DNA of 64,000 nt from Flavobacterium taihuense (GCF_019351435.1 NZ_JAHWYN010000002.1:124001-188000), one strand, 5' to 3'; shown: positions 28,104 through 37,500, numbered from the stretch's first letter. Notes: generated by a model not told the origin, from the sequence alone. Program-made: numbers and translations.

Positions 28104-29339
28104 ATGGCATCAAATAAAAAACAAGCCGCTATCAGCTTTATCTTCATCACAATGTTAATCGATATTACGGGTTGGGGAATTATCATTCCGGTCATTCCAA
28201 AATTGATTAAAGAATTAATACATGGAGATGTTAGCGAAGCAGCAAAATACGGCGGTTGGTTGACATTTGCGTATGCGATAACCCAATTTATGTTTGCGCC
28301 TTTAATTGGTAATTTAAGTGATAAATTTGGGCGAAGACCCATAATCTTGATTTCGCTTTTTGCTTTCTCATTGGATTATTTATTGTTGGCATTTGCTCCA
28401 ACGATTACATGGTTATTTATAGGAAGAATAATGGCAGGATTAACAGGTGCAAGTATTTCGACTGCTTCGGCGTATATAGCCGATGTGAGTACGCCGGAGA
28501 ATAGAGCCAAAAACTTCGGAATGATTGGTGTGGCTTTTGGACTAGGATTTATAATCGGACCCGTTGTGGGAGGTGTTTTGGGGCATTACGGATCTAGAAT
28601 CCCGTTTTATGCTGCGGCAGTTTTGTGCTTGCTGAATTTCTTGTACGGTTATTTTATTTTACCCGAATCATTATCAAAAGAAAATAGAAGATCGGTGAAT
28701 TTAAAAAGAGCTAATCCAATTGGGGCCTTTATGAATTTAAAAAAATACCCTTCGTTATATGGACTATTAATTGCTTTGTTTTTGATTTATGTTGCATCAC
28801 ATGCAGTAGAAAGTAACTGGAGTTATTTTACAATGTACAAATTCAGTTGGGACGAAAAAATGATAGGAATTTCACTTGGTGTTGTTGGCGTTTTGGTTAG
28901 TCTTGTTCAAGGAGGATTGATACGATGGACAAGTAGAAAATTAGGGAATGAAAAAAGTATTTATATCGGAATGGTATTGTATACGATTGGAATGTTTTTG
29001 TTTGCTTTTGCTTCGGAAAGCTGGATGATGTTTCTTTTTTTGATTCCATATTGTCTTGCAGGAATCGCTGGCCCTGCATTGCGAGCTATAGTTTCAAATC
29101 ATGTTTTGCCAACAGAACAAGGCGAAATCCAAGGAACAATTGCTAGTTTAATGAGTGCTGCAACCATTATTGGGCCACCCGTAATGTCAAGTCTTTTTTA
29201 TTATTTTACTCATAAAGGTGCACCTTTTGAATTTGCAGGAATGCCATTTATTCTTGGTGCTTTTTTGATGATGATTAGCGGTATTATTTCTTATTTTTCG
29301 TTGAAAAAATACGCTGCTTCAAATACAAACAATTATTGA
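28104..29339 (+). CDS. MFS transporter, TetA-like drug/proton antiporter
   Basis: Inner-membrane major facilitator, 411 aa, 12 predicted helices. The first helix DITGWGIIIPVIPKLI and the loop 2-3 motif GNLSDKFGRRPIIL are characteristic of 12-TM drug antiporters related to TetA. The helix 5 region has GVAFGLGFIIGPVVGGVLG. The C-terminal half is intact. The substrate cannot be inferred. The last 56 bp overlap the 3' end of the convergent protease gene. Confidence 0.9.
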   Translation: MASNKKQAAISFIFITMLIDITGWGIIIPVIPKLIKELIHGDVSEAAKYGGWLTFAYAITQFMFAPLIGNLSDKFGRRPIILISLFAFSLDYLLLAFAPTITWLFIGRIMAGLTGASISTASAYIADVSTPENRAKNFGMIGVAFGLGFIIGPVVGGVLGHYGSRIPFYAAAVLCLLNFLYGYFILPESLSKENRRSVNLKRANPIGAFMNLKKYPSLYGLLIALFLIYVASHAVESNWSYFTMYKFSWDEKMIGISLGVVGVLVSLVQGGLIRWTSRKLGNEKSIYIGMVLYTIGMFLFAFASESWMMFLFLIPYCLAGIAGPALRAIVSNHVLPTEQGEIQGTIASLMSAATIIGPPVMSSLFYYFTHKGAPFEFAGMPFILGAFLMMISGIISYFSLKKYAASNTNNY

Positions 29340-29751
29340 AATAATCAATGATCCCTTTTCCTTTCATTAAAACATCGGCACCAATGATGCCATGTACTGG
29401 TTTTACCTTATAATGATTTAAGGCTTCATTGACGTGTGATAAATCAAAGATGACGAGATCCAATTTATTATTTTTCCATTTTCCCAATTGGAGTTGGTTC
29501 TTAGAAGACATTTGAGTCAGCATGCCCGTCGCTCCCGCACCAGAAGCTTTGGTTTTGGATTTTTTAGCATCTAATGTAAAATATTCAACACTTTCAAATC
29601 CGACACAACTATTGGAAGCACCGGTATCCAGTATAAAATTTCCCTTTACCCCATTGATTGATGCTTTGATCAAAAGGTGTTGTGTTTTGGTAATTTTAAA
29701 CTTAACTTTTTTGTAATCGGCCTTCTTTAGTTTTGCGTGTAAGTTTTTCAT
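29284..29751 (-). CDS. Retropepsin-like aspartic protease family protein
   Basis: Single-domain aspartyl-protease-like protein, 155 aa, presumably acting as a homodimer. The catalytic motif is FILDTGASNSCVG (Asp at about residue 42), with the hydrophobic-hydrophobic-Gly partner VHGIIGADVL near residue 120. No signal peptide is visible. It is downstream of the CHAT gene on the same strand (64-bp gap) and may be part of the PKD-CHAT transcription unit, which would place two different proteases together. Its 3' end overlaps the MFS gene on the other strand by 56 bp. Confidence 0.85.
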   Translation of the reverse strand: MKNLHAKLKKADYKKVKFKITKTQHLLIKASINGVKGNFILDTGASNSCVGFESVEYFTLDAKKSKTKASGAGATGMLTQMSSKNQLQLGKWKNNKLDLVIFDLSHVNEALNHYKVKPVHGIIGADVLMKGKGIIDYFNNCLYLKQRIFSTKNKK

Positions 29752-29815
29752 GTTGAGGAGGAGTGTTTTGCGTGGTAAAAATAATGTTCTTACGGATACT
29801 TTTTCTTTTTCGACT

Positions 29816-32449
29816 TTATTTTTTTATTCGCTTAGTAATCAATTTGAATAATAAAAAGCCACCAATAAATGTTGTGAAAATTACAAATCCTATTAGTAAG
29901 TAGTTAGTTTTTTCTTTGTTTTCCAAACTGCCATAATAAACAAAAGCGGCCCAATAATATGGCGATTTTTTTGCGTTTGATATGTTTTTGTTTTTTAAAA
30001 AATCAAGTTTGGCTTTGGCATTGGCTTCAAAATAGGAGTCGTTTTTCTTAACGTATTTGTAGAAATCCCCCATGAATACCGATGTCGTGTAATCATTTAC
30101 TTTCCATAAAGAGAATAACAAGTTTTGAGCTCCTGCAGATTGAAATCCTCTGGCGACACTCATCGCTCCCTCGGATTTATAGAGTTTGCCAATGCCTGTT
30201 TCGCAGGCACTTAGAACAACTAAATTTGGGTTTATGTTAAGATGGTATAACTCGGAATAAAGCACTTCGCGATCGTAAAATTTGATACTGGCAGGAATGT
30301 CAATATTGCCGGCAGTGGCATGGGTTGATAAATGCAATATAGAATAAGCGGCAGCGTTATTTTTGAAATTTTGAAAAGAGGCAGAATCAAATTCAAAAAA
30401 GCGTCCTTTGAAACTGTTTTTTATAGATTGTAATTCGGTTTTAGAATAGGTTAAAGCATAATTTGTTTTTTCAAATACAGGAAAAATACCTAAAACTGTT
30501 TTTTCTTTGGGTGAAAAGGGCTTGGCATTCAGATAAAAGCTTGCCGAATTGTTGTAGACAATGTTGAAATCACGTAATAAATAATGCATTTTTTCAAAAT
30601 TGCTAGTGTTGGATTCTTTGGTTATTAGGGCTTCAAATGGCAGAAAGTCGAGCGCACCATCGGGAATAATAATCAGATTTTTAAATGAGATTTTTTGAGG
30701 TAAATGTAACTTGTCATAGGCTATTTTCCCAAAATGATTGTATCCTTTTATATCATTGGTAATGGCATTGGCATCATTAAAATAGCGAATAAATTGCCAA
30801 AAATAAACAGAATAATGTGCATCATTACTAAAGGAGTTTAAAACTATTTTTGGGTTTTGACTGCCACCCAAAGTGAAATAGTACATTTTCTCATAACCTG
30901 AAAAATAATATATCATTAGTGCATTGTCTGATTCGAGTTTGGAATACAATGCATTCAAATCTAAAGGTTCTTCTTTAAAACTGTTGTAACTAGCCTGAAG
31001 TTCTTTTAGCAAAAGCATGGTTTCGTTTTGTTTTTTTATTGCTTTGTTGATTTTGTAAATATTGGCTAATTCACCTTTCTGCTGTTCTTTTACAATTTCA
31101 TTATTCCAAAATTGCAGTTCTTGAATTTTTTGTTTTTCTTTTTTTGAAGCGCTTCGGTTTCTGGAAAGCGCACTTTTTAAAACACCCGATTTAGTTTTTT
31201 CCGCGAGTTGAAAAGCTTTTTCTATATAAATGATTTTGTTTTCTTTTTTATATAAATTAGCATAAATGGCAATACATTTTTCGGTTCGATTGCTCATTCG
31301 CAACTGATTGATAATTTTGGAATTTTCAAACAGCAACAAACTGTTCATTATTTCTTCGATAGGAAAGCATAGCGAATAAACCTGTAATGCCTTTTGAGGT
31401 AGGTTTTGCAGGTTATAAATGTCTGCCTGTAAATCTAGCGCGTCGAGTAAAACCGTTTCGGCATACAAGGATCTTTGTAATGGAACATTTCTTTTTTGAC
31501 TGCTGTACAACGGAATTAAGGTTTGATAAACGTGTTGTATGGATTGAAGCGCTTGAGGCATTTTCTTTTGTTTGAAAAGTAAAAGGGCTTCTTCATAATA
31601 TAATTTTGCAATGGCACGAACTCCTTTATTTTTCGAGGAAAAGAAAAGAGTTTTTGCTTTTTCGAAATAGCTGTTTGCTTTTTCAAAATCGCTTCTTTGT
31701 CCATTAAGGGATGCTAGGTTTCGATAGCAATTGGATAAAGCTTCAGACTGACTTTTTTCATTTTTTAAAAGCTGAATGGCTTTTTCATAACTTTCTTCGG
31801 CTTTGTAATATGTTTTTGGATAATAGCCCAATTCTTTAGCACTAAGCAAATAATTATTCCCCAAATTATTCAATAGACTTCCTTTTTGAATCGAGGAAAG
31901 TTTGGTTGTTTTTAAAGTGTTTTCTAATAAATTAATGGCTAAGGTATTCTTGCCAGAACTTTGATAAACATTAGACAAATTGAGAATGGCCGCTATTTTG
32001 TTGCTTTCATTTTTTTCTATATTGGCAATGAAATAATAGTGCTTGATGGTGTTTTCGGCATTGTCATAATCGCCTATTATGGTGTAGAGATTACCCAATG
32101 GTTTTAAGCAATATTCGACAATGTCATAATTAGTGAGTTGGTAGGTTTGGTATATTTTCCAAGCTTTTTCATAACTGGTTATGGCTTGGTTTGTTTTGCC
32201 GAATTCATTTTCGAAATAAGCTTTATTACAGTCCAAAACTACAATGGACATCAATTCCTCTTTTGATTTTTTGTCTTGATTTTTCCAAAAACGGGCTTCA
32301 ATGGTGTTGAGTTTTTTTATTCCTTCTTGCGACGGATTAGCAACAAAATAATCTATGGCATTATAAGTGATGTCTTCTGAGAGGTTTTTTTTTTGCCCAA
32401 ACACTGTTAGAGATGCAAAGAGGTAAAAGAAAATAATATTTTTTAGCAT
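29816..32449 (-). CDS. CHAT domain protein with tetratricopeptide repeats
   Basis: Large secreted or membrane-anchored caspase-like protein, 877 aa. Layout: signal peptide (residues 1-18), TPR array (about 60-450, for example YYKAEESYEKAIQLLKNE and FEKANSYFEKAKTLF), coiled coil (about 430-500), CHAT peptidase domain (about 560-840) and a C-terminal TM helix (LLIGFVIFTTFIGGFLLF). The catalytic His is in LHLSTHATAG and the Cys in VVLSACETGIG, so the protease should be active. With the C-terminal helix in the inner membrane, the TPR and CHAT parts would face the periplasm. It is downstream of a PKD/barrel protein and near a sigma/anti-sigma pair. The substrate is unknown. Confidence 0.9.
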   Translation of the reverse strand: MLKNIIFFYLFASLTVFGQKKNLSEDITYNAIDYFVANPSQEGIKKLNTIEARFWKNQDKKSKEELMSIVVLDCNKAYFENEFGKTNQAITSYEKAWKIYQTYQLTNYDIVEYCLKPLGNLYTIIGDYDNAENTIKHYYFIANIEKNESNKIAAILNLSNVYQSSGKNTLAINLLENTLKTTKLSSIQKGSLLNNLGNNYLLSAKELGYYPKTYYKAEESYEKAIQLLKNEKSQSEALSNCYRNLASLNGQRSDFEKANSYFEKAKTLFFSSKNKGVRAIAKLYYEEALLLFKQKKMPQALQSIQHVYQTLIPLYSSQKRNVPLQRSLYAETVLLDALDLQADIYNLQNLPQKALQVYSLCFPIEEIMNSLLLFENSKIINQLRMSNRTEKCIAIYANLYKKENKIIYIEKAFQLAEKTKSGVLKSALSRNRSASKKEKQKIQELQFWNNEIVKEQQKGELANIYKINKAIKKQNETMLLLKELQASYNSFKEEPLDLNALYSKLESDNALMIYYFSGYEKMYYFTLGGSQNPKIVLNSFSNDAHYSVYFWQFIRYFNDANAITNDIKGYNHFGKIAYDKLHLPQKISFKNLIIIPDGALDFLPFEALITKESNTSNFEKMHYLLRDFNIVYNNSASFYLNAKPFSPKEKTVLGIFPVFEKTNYALTYSKTELQSIKNSFKGRFFEFDSASFQNFKNNAAAYSILHLSTHATAGNIDIPASIKFYDREVLYSELYHLNINPNLVVLSACETGIGKLYKSEGAMSVARGFQSAGAQNLLFSLWKVNDYTTSVFMGDFYKYVKKNDSYFEANAKAKLDFLKNKNISNAKKSPYYWAAFVYYGSLENKEKTNYLLIGFVIFTTFIGGFLLFKLITKRIKK

Positions 32450-32534
32450 AGCATTTTATCTTACTTGTATTTGCTGAGATTTTTTAAAGTTGAAAGAATT
32501 AGATAATGAAACTGTACCTTTCTTAAGGTAGGCT

Positions 32535-34484
32535 CTAAAACTTCCAAATACAATACAACTGAAAATAATTAAAATTATTGTCAAAGTTAAGCACATAACG
32601 CGCTCCCAAGCTAGGGCCAATTCGTGCAAAACCAGCTGTAAAGTCAAATAGTAATCCTGATTTTAGTTCGGGTGAAGCGTTTTTTGTTGTGATGCTAGAG
32701 TATTCTGTTCGTAATAAAAGTTTGTCGGATGTTCCTTCGTACACATCAGTTTTTATGTTTTGTGTTTGTTCTTCGGAAATATTCATATTGACCTGAAAAC
32801 CTGCCCCGACGCCAAAATAAGTTGAAATGTTGTATCGGAACAATACTGGAATTTCCCAGTTGATATTTTTGTTCTCGATGGATGTGGTGATTTTTTTTAA
32901 ATTCACTGTGCCTGCACTTTGGTCAACTTTTTCTGAGAAAGTAGTTGCTCCATCATAAGAAGTAAAACTATTTAAAAATTCAGCTTGCCCATAATAGCGA
33001 TACGATTTAAAAGGGGAAATGGTTGCGCCTACAAAATAGCTTTTGGAATTGTCCAGATTTGGGTAAAAATTATAACCCGCTTTGGCTCCAATGGATATAC
33101 CGGGAGTGAATCGGGTAGTAGCATAATTGGTGATAATGGGGTCGTTTTTGTCAAAAATAATAGCAGTTCTACTTTTGGTTTTTACTTTGTGAAAGTCTTC
33201 ATTGAATTTCATGGAGTATTTTACAAAACCTTTGGTACTGTCAATTTCTTTTACGTTTTTTTGGTTGGTTCCGGGCAAATAGATATTTCTAAAAACAAAA
33301 AATATTTGGGTCTCTCTCTCGATAACGTCCAAACAACTGGTTGTGGCTACTTCGCCTTTGGGACAAATAGGACATTCGGGATACATACTCTCAATTTTCA
33401 AAGAGGTTTTGTCGAACATATCCGGAATATCAGTTTCAAGCTGAATTTTTCGGGCTGGTCCTTCACCGTTGTTTTGGAAGCTGGTTTTGAATTTGACTCT
33501 TTTGTAACGTACCAATCTATAATTCATAAAGCTTCCGTTGGAACCCATTTTGTTGGGATCGTGGGAAGTGACGATTTCCATTTCCAGACTTTTTATTTTA
33601 TGATTTTTAAAAGTTCGGTTAGGAACATAAATAGAACGCATGGTGATTGTCGCACTCGTGTCTTTGATCATTTGCGGAGTGGTTTTGAAAGTGTAAAAAA
33701 CATTTCGGGTTTCTCCTGGATTATGGTCGTCTATTTCCAAAATGGAAACATCTTTATACATGTTTTTTGCTGCTAATAAAGTCGAATCCAAGTCGGTTTC
33801 GTTGGTTGTTTCTCTATATTTTTTGGCGAAAGCCAAAGTGTCATTCGATGCCAAATAACGGTTTGAATTATCGATATCATCTGCTGAAACAACATTGTTT
33901 TCTTTTACGGTTCTTTCATTGGCATAAGATCTTACTTCCTGTAAATCGAAATTGTTGTTTTTGAATTGCTTTTCATTGAAAAAAAGATAGAGTTTTCCGT
34001 TGGTTACATAGTTTTCCAAATTTTCATAACTCACCACTACTTGTATTTCCTGTTCCGGGATGGGATCGCAGTTTTTGAAAATTGACAATCCATTTTGATC
34101 GGCAATCGATGCAATGTCTTTGTAATTGGTGTCTTCAATATCGTTTATAACTACTTTTTTCGGACGGGTAGCTGGTGGTTTTCCGTTGTCATAATTGTTG
34201 GTTACAGCAAGTCGTGCAGTATAAACTCCTTTGTTTTTATAGACATGTTTGGGTTCGGCTTCTTTGCTGTAATGGCCATCCCCCAATTCCCACAAATAGG
34301 AGTAACTTGGTTTTGGTGCTCCTGCAATAGGAATCAATGGTGGCGGTTCAGGCTTGAAACTGACTAGATTTCCTTTTTGGTTGTATCCAATATTAGCTCT
34401 TCGGGTAATGGTGTCTTTTACTTTTACCTGTGCATAAAAAGGGAATGTAATGATGAGAAAAAAGACGACTAACGATTTGTTCAT
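32535..34484 (-). CDS. PKD domain protein with C-terminal outer-membrane barrel-like region
   Basis: Secreted protein of 649 aa. Signal peptide (FFLIITFPFYAQ), a PKD domain at about residues 45-105 (SYLWELGDGHYSKEAEPKHVY), a middle region with a DUF11-like repeat (about 300-440; CPICPKGEVATTSC), then a beta-barrel-like C-terminal third (ISIGAKAGYNFYPN, YFGVGAGFQVNM) ending in an aromatic residue (IWKF), as expected for outer-membrane assembly. First gene of the unit PKD-CHAT(-aspartic protease). It could display the PKD domain at the cell surface or in the periplasm next to the CHAT protein. Confidence 0.8.
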   Translation of the reverse strand: MNKSLVVFFLIITFPFYAQVKVKDTITRRANIGYNQKGNLVSFKPEPPPLIPIAGAPKPSYSYLWELGDGHYSKEAEPKHVYKNKGVYTARLAVTNNYDNGKPPATRPKKVVINDIEDTNYKDIASIADQNGLSIFKNCDPIPEQEIQVVVSYENLENYVTNGKLYLFFNEKQFKNNNFDLQEVRSYANERTVKENNVVSADDIDNSNRYLASNDTLAFAKKYRETTNETDLDSTLLAAKNMYKDVSILEIDDHNPGETRNVFYTFKTTPQMIKDTSATITMRSIYVPNRTFKNHKIKSLEMEIVTSHDPNKMGSNGSFMNYRLVRYKRVKFKTSFQNNGEGPARKIQLETDIPDMFDKTSLKIESMYPECPICPKGEVATTSCLDVIERETQIFFVFRNIYLPGTNQKNVKEIDSTKGFVKYSMKFNEDFHKVKTKSRTAIIFDKNDPIITNYATTRFTPGISIGAKAGYNFYPNLDNSKSYFVGATISPFKSYRYYGQAEFLNSFTSYDGATTFSEKVDQSAGTVNLKKITTSIENKNINWEIPVLFRYNISTYFGVGAGFQVNMNISEEQTQNIKTDVYEGTSDKLLLRTEYSSITTKNASPELKSGLLFDFTAGFARIGPSLGARYVLNFDNNFNYFQLYCIWKF

Positions 34485-34563
34485 AATTGGTTATTTGGTT
34501 TAGTCAATATAGCTTTGGGAACGTTTTTAAACGCAATTTTGATTCAAATTATTTTTAAATGTA

Positions 34564-34600
34564 GAAAAAAGCGGTGAGCAAATCACCACTTTTTTTTATT
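34564..34600 (-). terminator. Rho-independent terminator of the lipoprotein gene
   Basis: AAAAAAGCGGTGA pairs with TCACCACTTTTTTT; located just after the stop of the minus-strand lipoprotein gene and before the PKD gene, so these are separate transcription units. Confidence 0.75.
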
Positions 34601-34616
34601 TATTTGAATTTGTAAC

Positions 34617-35609
34617 TTATTGAATAGCATTGATTGCGGCTATTAATTGTTCTTCGGTGCCTACTGTTGTTTCGGCTAATGTGAAAGTGTAAACATCATT
34701 TGCCGCGACTGTAACTGCTTTGATTGCCCATCGCCATTGTCCGTTGTCTTCGGTGGCAAAAATTATGTGACAAGCCAATCCAATTGGAATTTGACCGTAG
34801 TGCTCACTGAATAATCCTGCGGCAGTATATGTGTCTAGTTTGGCTAGAGCGTTTTGACCTTCTCCATCGTAAGATAGATAAATGGCACTGTTGGTGTTGT
34901 CGTAACCTTCAGGAGCGTCGGCAAGAATGGTAGTTTTTGGTCTTGGATCACTGTAGAATTTATCTACGTTTGTCCATCCAAAGTTTCCAAAAGAAACATA
35001 GTAATTGTTTCCTTCTCCTTGTACTCCGCCTTTTCCGCCATTGGTGCCAGCCGCATCAGCAACGTTTTTCCAAACTAAGTTTTCTGGGTCTTCTAAATTA
35101 CCTGTCCAAAGCAGCATTCCTGTTTCAAGACCGCCGGTTAAGCTTGCTGGGACAAGAAGGGTCATTGTGGCTAACGATTCAAGTGCTACTCCGTCTTGGG
35201 TTGCTTTGATGTAGAATTCTCCGCCAGAAATCAGTAGGTTTTTCTTTCCATCTGTTGTTAATCCCATGGTTGGTTTGTTGGCCGCCAGCATGTGTCCTTT
35301 GTCAAATAATTCAACATATTCGATGTTGATAGCACCGGTCACTGCGGCTCCATTTTTTCTAAGGTAGTCTCTGTTGATTATTAATTTCACCCCTTTCACG
35401 GAAGTTAAGGTTACTGATCCAGAAGCTTCTGTGATGGTGAATGTTTGTTTTAATTTAGTTAGCGCTTCGGTTCTTACATCTTTCAATTCAGAGGCCGTTG
35501 GTGGAATATTTTGAATTTCATTGTCATCGGTAGTGTTGTCGTTTGTACAGCTTACCATTGCAATTGTTCCTAAAAATAAAAGAGCGATTGATTTTAAATT
35601 TCTGTTCAT
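34617..35609 (-). CDS. Hypothetical lipoprotein (330 aa)
   Basis: Predicted lipoprotein: signal sequence LLFLGTIAMVSC with Cys21, then an acidic Asn/Asp/Thr-rich tether (TNDNTTDDNEIQN). The mature part is beta-rich with no motif that I recognise (LKDVRTEALTKLKQTFTI, VKGVKLIINRDYLRKNGAAV). A Gly-rich loop occurs at about residue 190 (TNGGKGGVQGEG). Three repeated promoter-like elements lie 86-350 bp upstream on the same strand, and the divergent gene is a sigma factor, so it is a good candidate for a member of that sigma regulon. Confidence 0.8.
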   Translation of the reverse strand: MNRNLKSIALLFLGTIAMVSCTNDNTTDDNEIQNIPPTASELKDVRTEALTKLKQTFTITEASGSVTLTSVKGVKLIINRDYLRKNGAAVTGAINIEYVELFDKGHMLAANKPTMGLTTDGKKNLLISGGEFYIKATQDGVALESLATMTLLVPASLTGGLETGMLLWTGNLEDPENLVWKNVADAAGTNGGKGGVQGEGNNYYVSFGNFGWTNVDKFYSDPRPKTTILADAPEGYDNTNSAIYLSYDGEGQNALAKLDTYTAAGLFSEHYGQIPIGLACHIIFATEDNGQWRWAIKAVTVAANDVYTFTLAETTVGTEEQLIAAINAIQ

Positions 35610-35694
35610 GATTTCTAGTTTGTTTTAAATCTGTCTTGGAAATGTCCAAGAGGTTGTTTCAGATTCTGGTTGTTAATTATAGTTTCTTTTTGTC

Positions 35695-35732
35695 TATATC
35701 AATTAAGGTTTGATATTGTTACCTTTGTTTTT
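35695..35732 (-). promoter_or_regulatory. Tandem sigma-type promoter-like repeat 1
   Basis: On the minus strand, GGTAAC and TGATATA are separated by exactly 16 bp. The same layout is seen in two further copies. Nearest to the lipoprotein gene start (86 bp). Confidence 0.5.
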
Positions 35733-35763
35733 GAAATTTCTTTTTTAATTCTAATTTCATTCT

Positions 35764-35800
35764 TATATCAACTTTAGTTTTGATTTGTTACCCTTTTTTT
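35764..35800 (-). promoter_or_regulatory. Tandem sigma-type promoter-like repeat 2
   Basis: On the minus strand, GGGTAAC-N16-TGATATA. It matches repeats 1 and 3 in both boxes and in the spacer; flanking sequence differs. Confidence 0.5.
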
Positions 35801-35920
35801 GATTTTTTTTATCATCGAGTAATTAATGTCCATAGTTTATTGATATAAGTGATTCCTATTCTTTTTAAATTTCCCATAATCTAAAAGTTTTTAAATTTTC
35901 TAATTATTGATTTATATAGT

Positions 35921-35958
35921 TATATCAACTTGGTTTTATAATTGTTACCCCTGTTTTT
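35921..35958 (-). promoter_or_regulatory. Tandem sigma-type promoter-like repeat 3
   Basis: On the minus strand, GGGGTAAC-N16-TGATATA; the most distal copy. The 578-bp gap 35610-36187 holds the three repeats and structured element copy 2. Confidence 0.5.
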
Positions 35959-35984
35959 AATTTTATTATAAATATCTGGTTTTA

Positions 35985-36109
35985 CGTAGTGCGCGTAAGG
36001 GATAGCAGTAAGCTACCGAAGTAGCACGGATAGCCCGACCGCATTATGAGAAGAGGCCGAATACGCGCAAAATAAAGTAGGCCTCTTTTCATAATGGGGT
36101 TACGCCCAA
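35985..36109. ncRNA. Structured intergenic element, copy 2
   Basis: Second copy of the element at 3831-3967. The outer stem GCGTAA/TTACGC and the small hairpin CTAC-CGAA-GTAG are conserved. The long stem is CATTATGAGAAGAGGCC against GGCCTCTTTTCATAATG, changed on both sides relative to copy 1 so that pairing is kept. The CCCGATAGCTATCGGG hairpin of copy 1 is replaced by a short unpaired stretch (AGCCCGACC). It lies about 80 bp ahead of the sigma factor start, so it could be in its leader. Confidence 0.55.
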
Positions 36110-36187
36110 AGGGTTATTGTTATTTATAAAAGAGGTCGGGTAATGGTTTTCTCTCTTTTTTTAGTATTTTCGGTAAAAAGTTTTTTT

Positions 36188-36772
36188 ATGACTCCAACGA
36201 CTGTTCATCCTGATCAAATGTATATTGAAGGATTGGCGAATAATGATTCCGCGATTATTCATGCTATTTACAAGAAGTTTGTGCCAAAAGTGGTTCATTA
36301 TATAAAGAACAATTCGGGCGATGAAGATAAAGCGCAGGATGTGATTCAGGAAGTGATGATTTTGCTTTTTAATCAGGCGAAATCGGAACAACTTCGATTG
36401 ACGTGTCCCTTTGATGCATACTTTTTTTTGTTGTGCAAACGTAAATGGCTCAATGAGTTGAAAAAACATTCGAATAAAGGGGTAACAATTAAGGAAGAGT
36501 TGACATCTATACATGAATCTGCAGATGAGATGGTTTTGCAAACGGAGCATTTTGACAAGAAGCAACAACTGTATGATGCGATGTTTCAAAAACTAGGGGA
36601 GAAGTGTCAAGAGTTGCTGAAACTGAGTTTTGCGCTATCATCGATGGAGGAAGTTGCCGAAAAACTGGCGGTAACATACGGTTATGTCCGCAAGAAAAAA
36701 TCGCTTTGCATTGGTCAATTGACACAGTGGATTCAAGAAACCAATCGCTTTAAATCTATAAAAAATACCTAG
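36188..36772 (+). CDS. RNA polymerase sigma-70 family (ECF-like) sigma factor
   Basis: Alternative sigma factor, 194 aa. Region 2 is at about residues 25-90 (FVPKVVHYIKNNSGDEDKAQDVIQEVMILLF) and region 4 at about 135-185 (LSSMEEVAEKLAVTYGYVRKKKS) as the HTH. Start set at ATG 36188 because the upstream 15 codons of the open frame are hydrophobic and unlike the family. It is 2 bp from the next gene, a membrane protein of anti-sigma type. Next to three repeated promoter-like elements that may be its own targets. Confidence 0.88.
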   Translation: MTPTTVHPDQMYIEGLANNDSAIIHAIYKKFVPKVVHYIKNNSGDEDKAQDVIQEVMILLFNQAKSEQLRLTCPFDAYFFLLCKRKWLNELKKHSNKGVTIKEELTSIHESADEMVLQTEHFDKKQQLYDAMFQKLGEKCQELLKLSFALSSMEEVAEKLAVTYGYVRKKKSLCIGQLTQWIQETNRFKSIKNT

Positions 36773-36774
36773 CC

Positions 36775-37500
36775 ATGAACGAGGAACACTTTTTGGAATT
36801 TGATGAATATCTTCAAGATGAAATGGCCGTTGCCGATAAATTAGCTTTTGAACAACAATTGGAGGAGCAGCCTGATTTAGCTATGGCTTTTGAAACCTAT
36901 AAAGAATTGCAGCTGCATTTAAAAAATAAATTTGGGCAAGCCGATGAATTAAACGCTTTCAAAAAGAATTTGAAAGGTATTTCTAAGGAACATTTTAGAA
37001 AGCCCAAACCTAAGGTGATAGCGTTGAAACCATGGTATTATGCGGTGGCAGCATCGGTTGCAGTTTTGTTTGGATTGTTCTTTTTGAATCAGAATTCGAA
37101 TCCAACGTTTGAGGATTACAATCAGCCTGAAATGGTGTTTTTTACGGAACGAGGGGATGCAGATGCTAATTTAAAATTGGCGCAGGACGCTTTTAATGCG
37201 AAAAGATATAAAGAGGCGATTTCGCTTTTTGAAACTATTTTGGAAGCAGATAAAAGTGCAGAGATTCAGTATTTTTATGGAGTGGCATTACTGGAGGAAA
37301 ATAAATTACCAGAAGCCGAAGTGGTTTTTACAAGTTTAGAGAAGGGGAATTCCATTTATAAAAATAAGGCGATTTGGAGTTTGGCTTTGAGTAAATTAAA
37401 GCAAAAAGATTACAAAGCATGCAAGGAACTCTTGCTGATGATTCCTGAGGATTATGAAGGAAATGATCAGGTTGATGCTTTGCTGAATGATTTGGATTGA
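36775..37500 (+). CDS. Anti-sigma-like membrane protein with TPR domain
   Basis: Predicted single-pass inner-membrane protein, 241 aa. The N-terminal cytoplasmic part (FDEYLQDEMAVADKLAFEQQ; QPDLAMAFETYKELQ) has the pattern seen in anti-sigma regulators of Bacteroidota. One TM helix (about residues 88-105, YYAVAASVAVLFGLFFL) is followed by a periplasmic TPR region (AQDAFNAKRYKEAISLFETIL; YGVALLEENKLPEAEVVF). It is co-transcribed with the sigma factor. I infer that it restrains the sigma factor and senses a protein partner through the TPRs; no recognised zinc motif is present. Confidence 0.75.
   Translation: MNEEHFLEFDEYLQDEMAVADKLAFEQQLEEQPDLAMAFETYKELQLHLKNKFGQADELNAFKKNLKGISKEHFRKPKPKVIALKPWYYAVAASVAVLFGLFFLNQNSNPTFEDYNQPEMVFFTERGDADANLKLAQDAFNAKRYKEAISLFETILEADKSAEIQYFYGVALLEENKLPEAEVVFTSLEKGNSIYKNKAIWSLALSKLKQKDYKACKELLLMIPEDYEGNDQVDALLNDLD

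Noticed and set aside
32456..32647. 63-aa minus-strand frame between the CHAT and PKD genes
   Set aside because: It mostly overlaps the end of the PKD gene in another frame and has no start signal or family features.
32985..33776. 263-aa plus-strand frame inside the PKD gene
   Set aside because: Antisense shadow of a gene with clear signal peptide and domains; composition Phe/Gly-rich and no family features.
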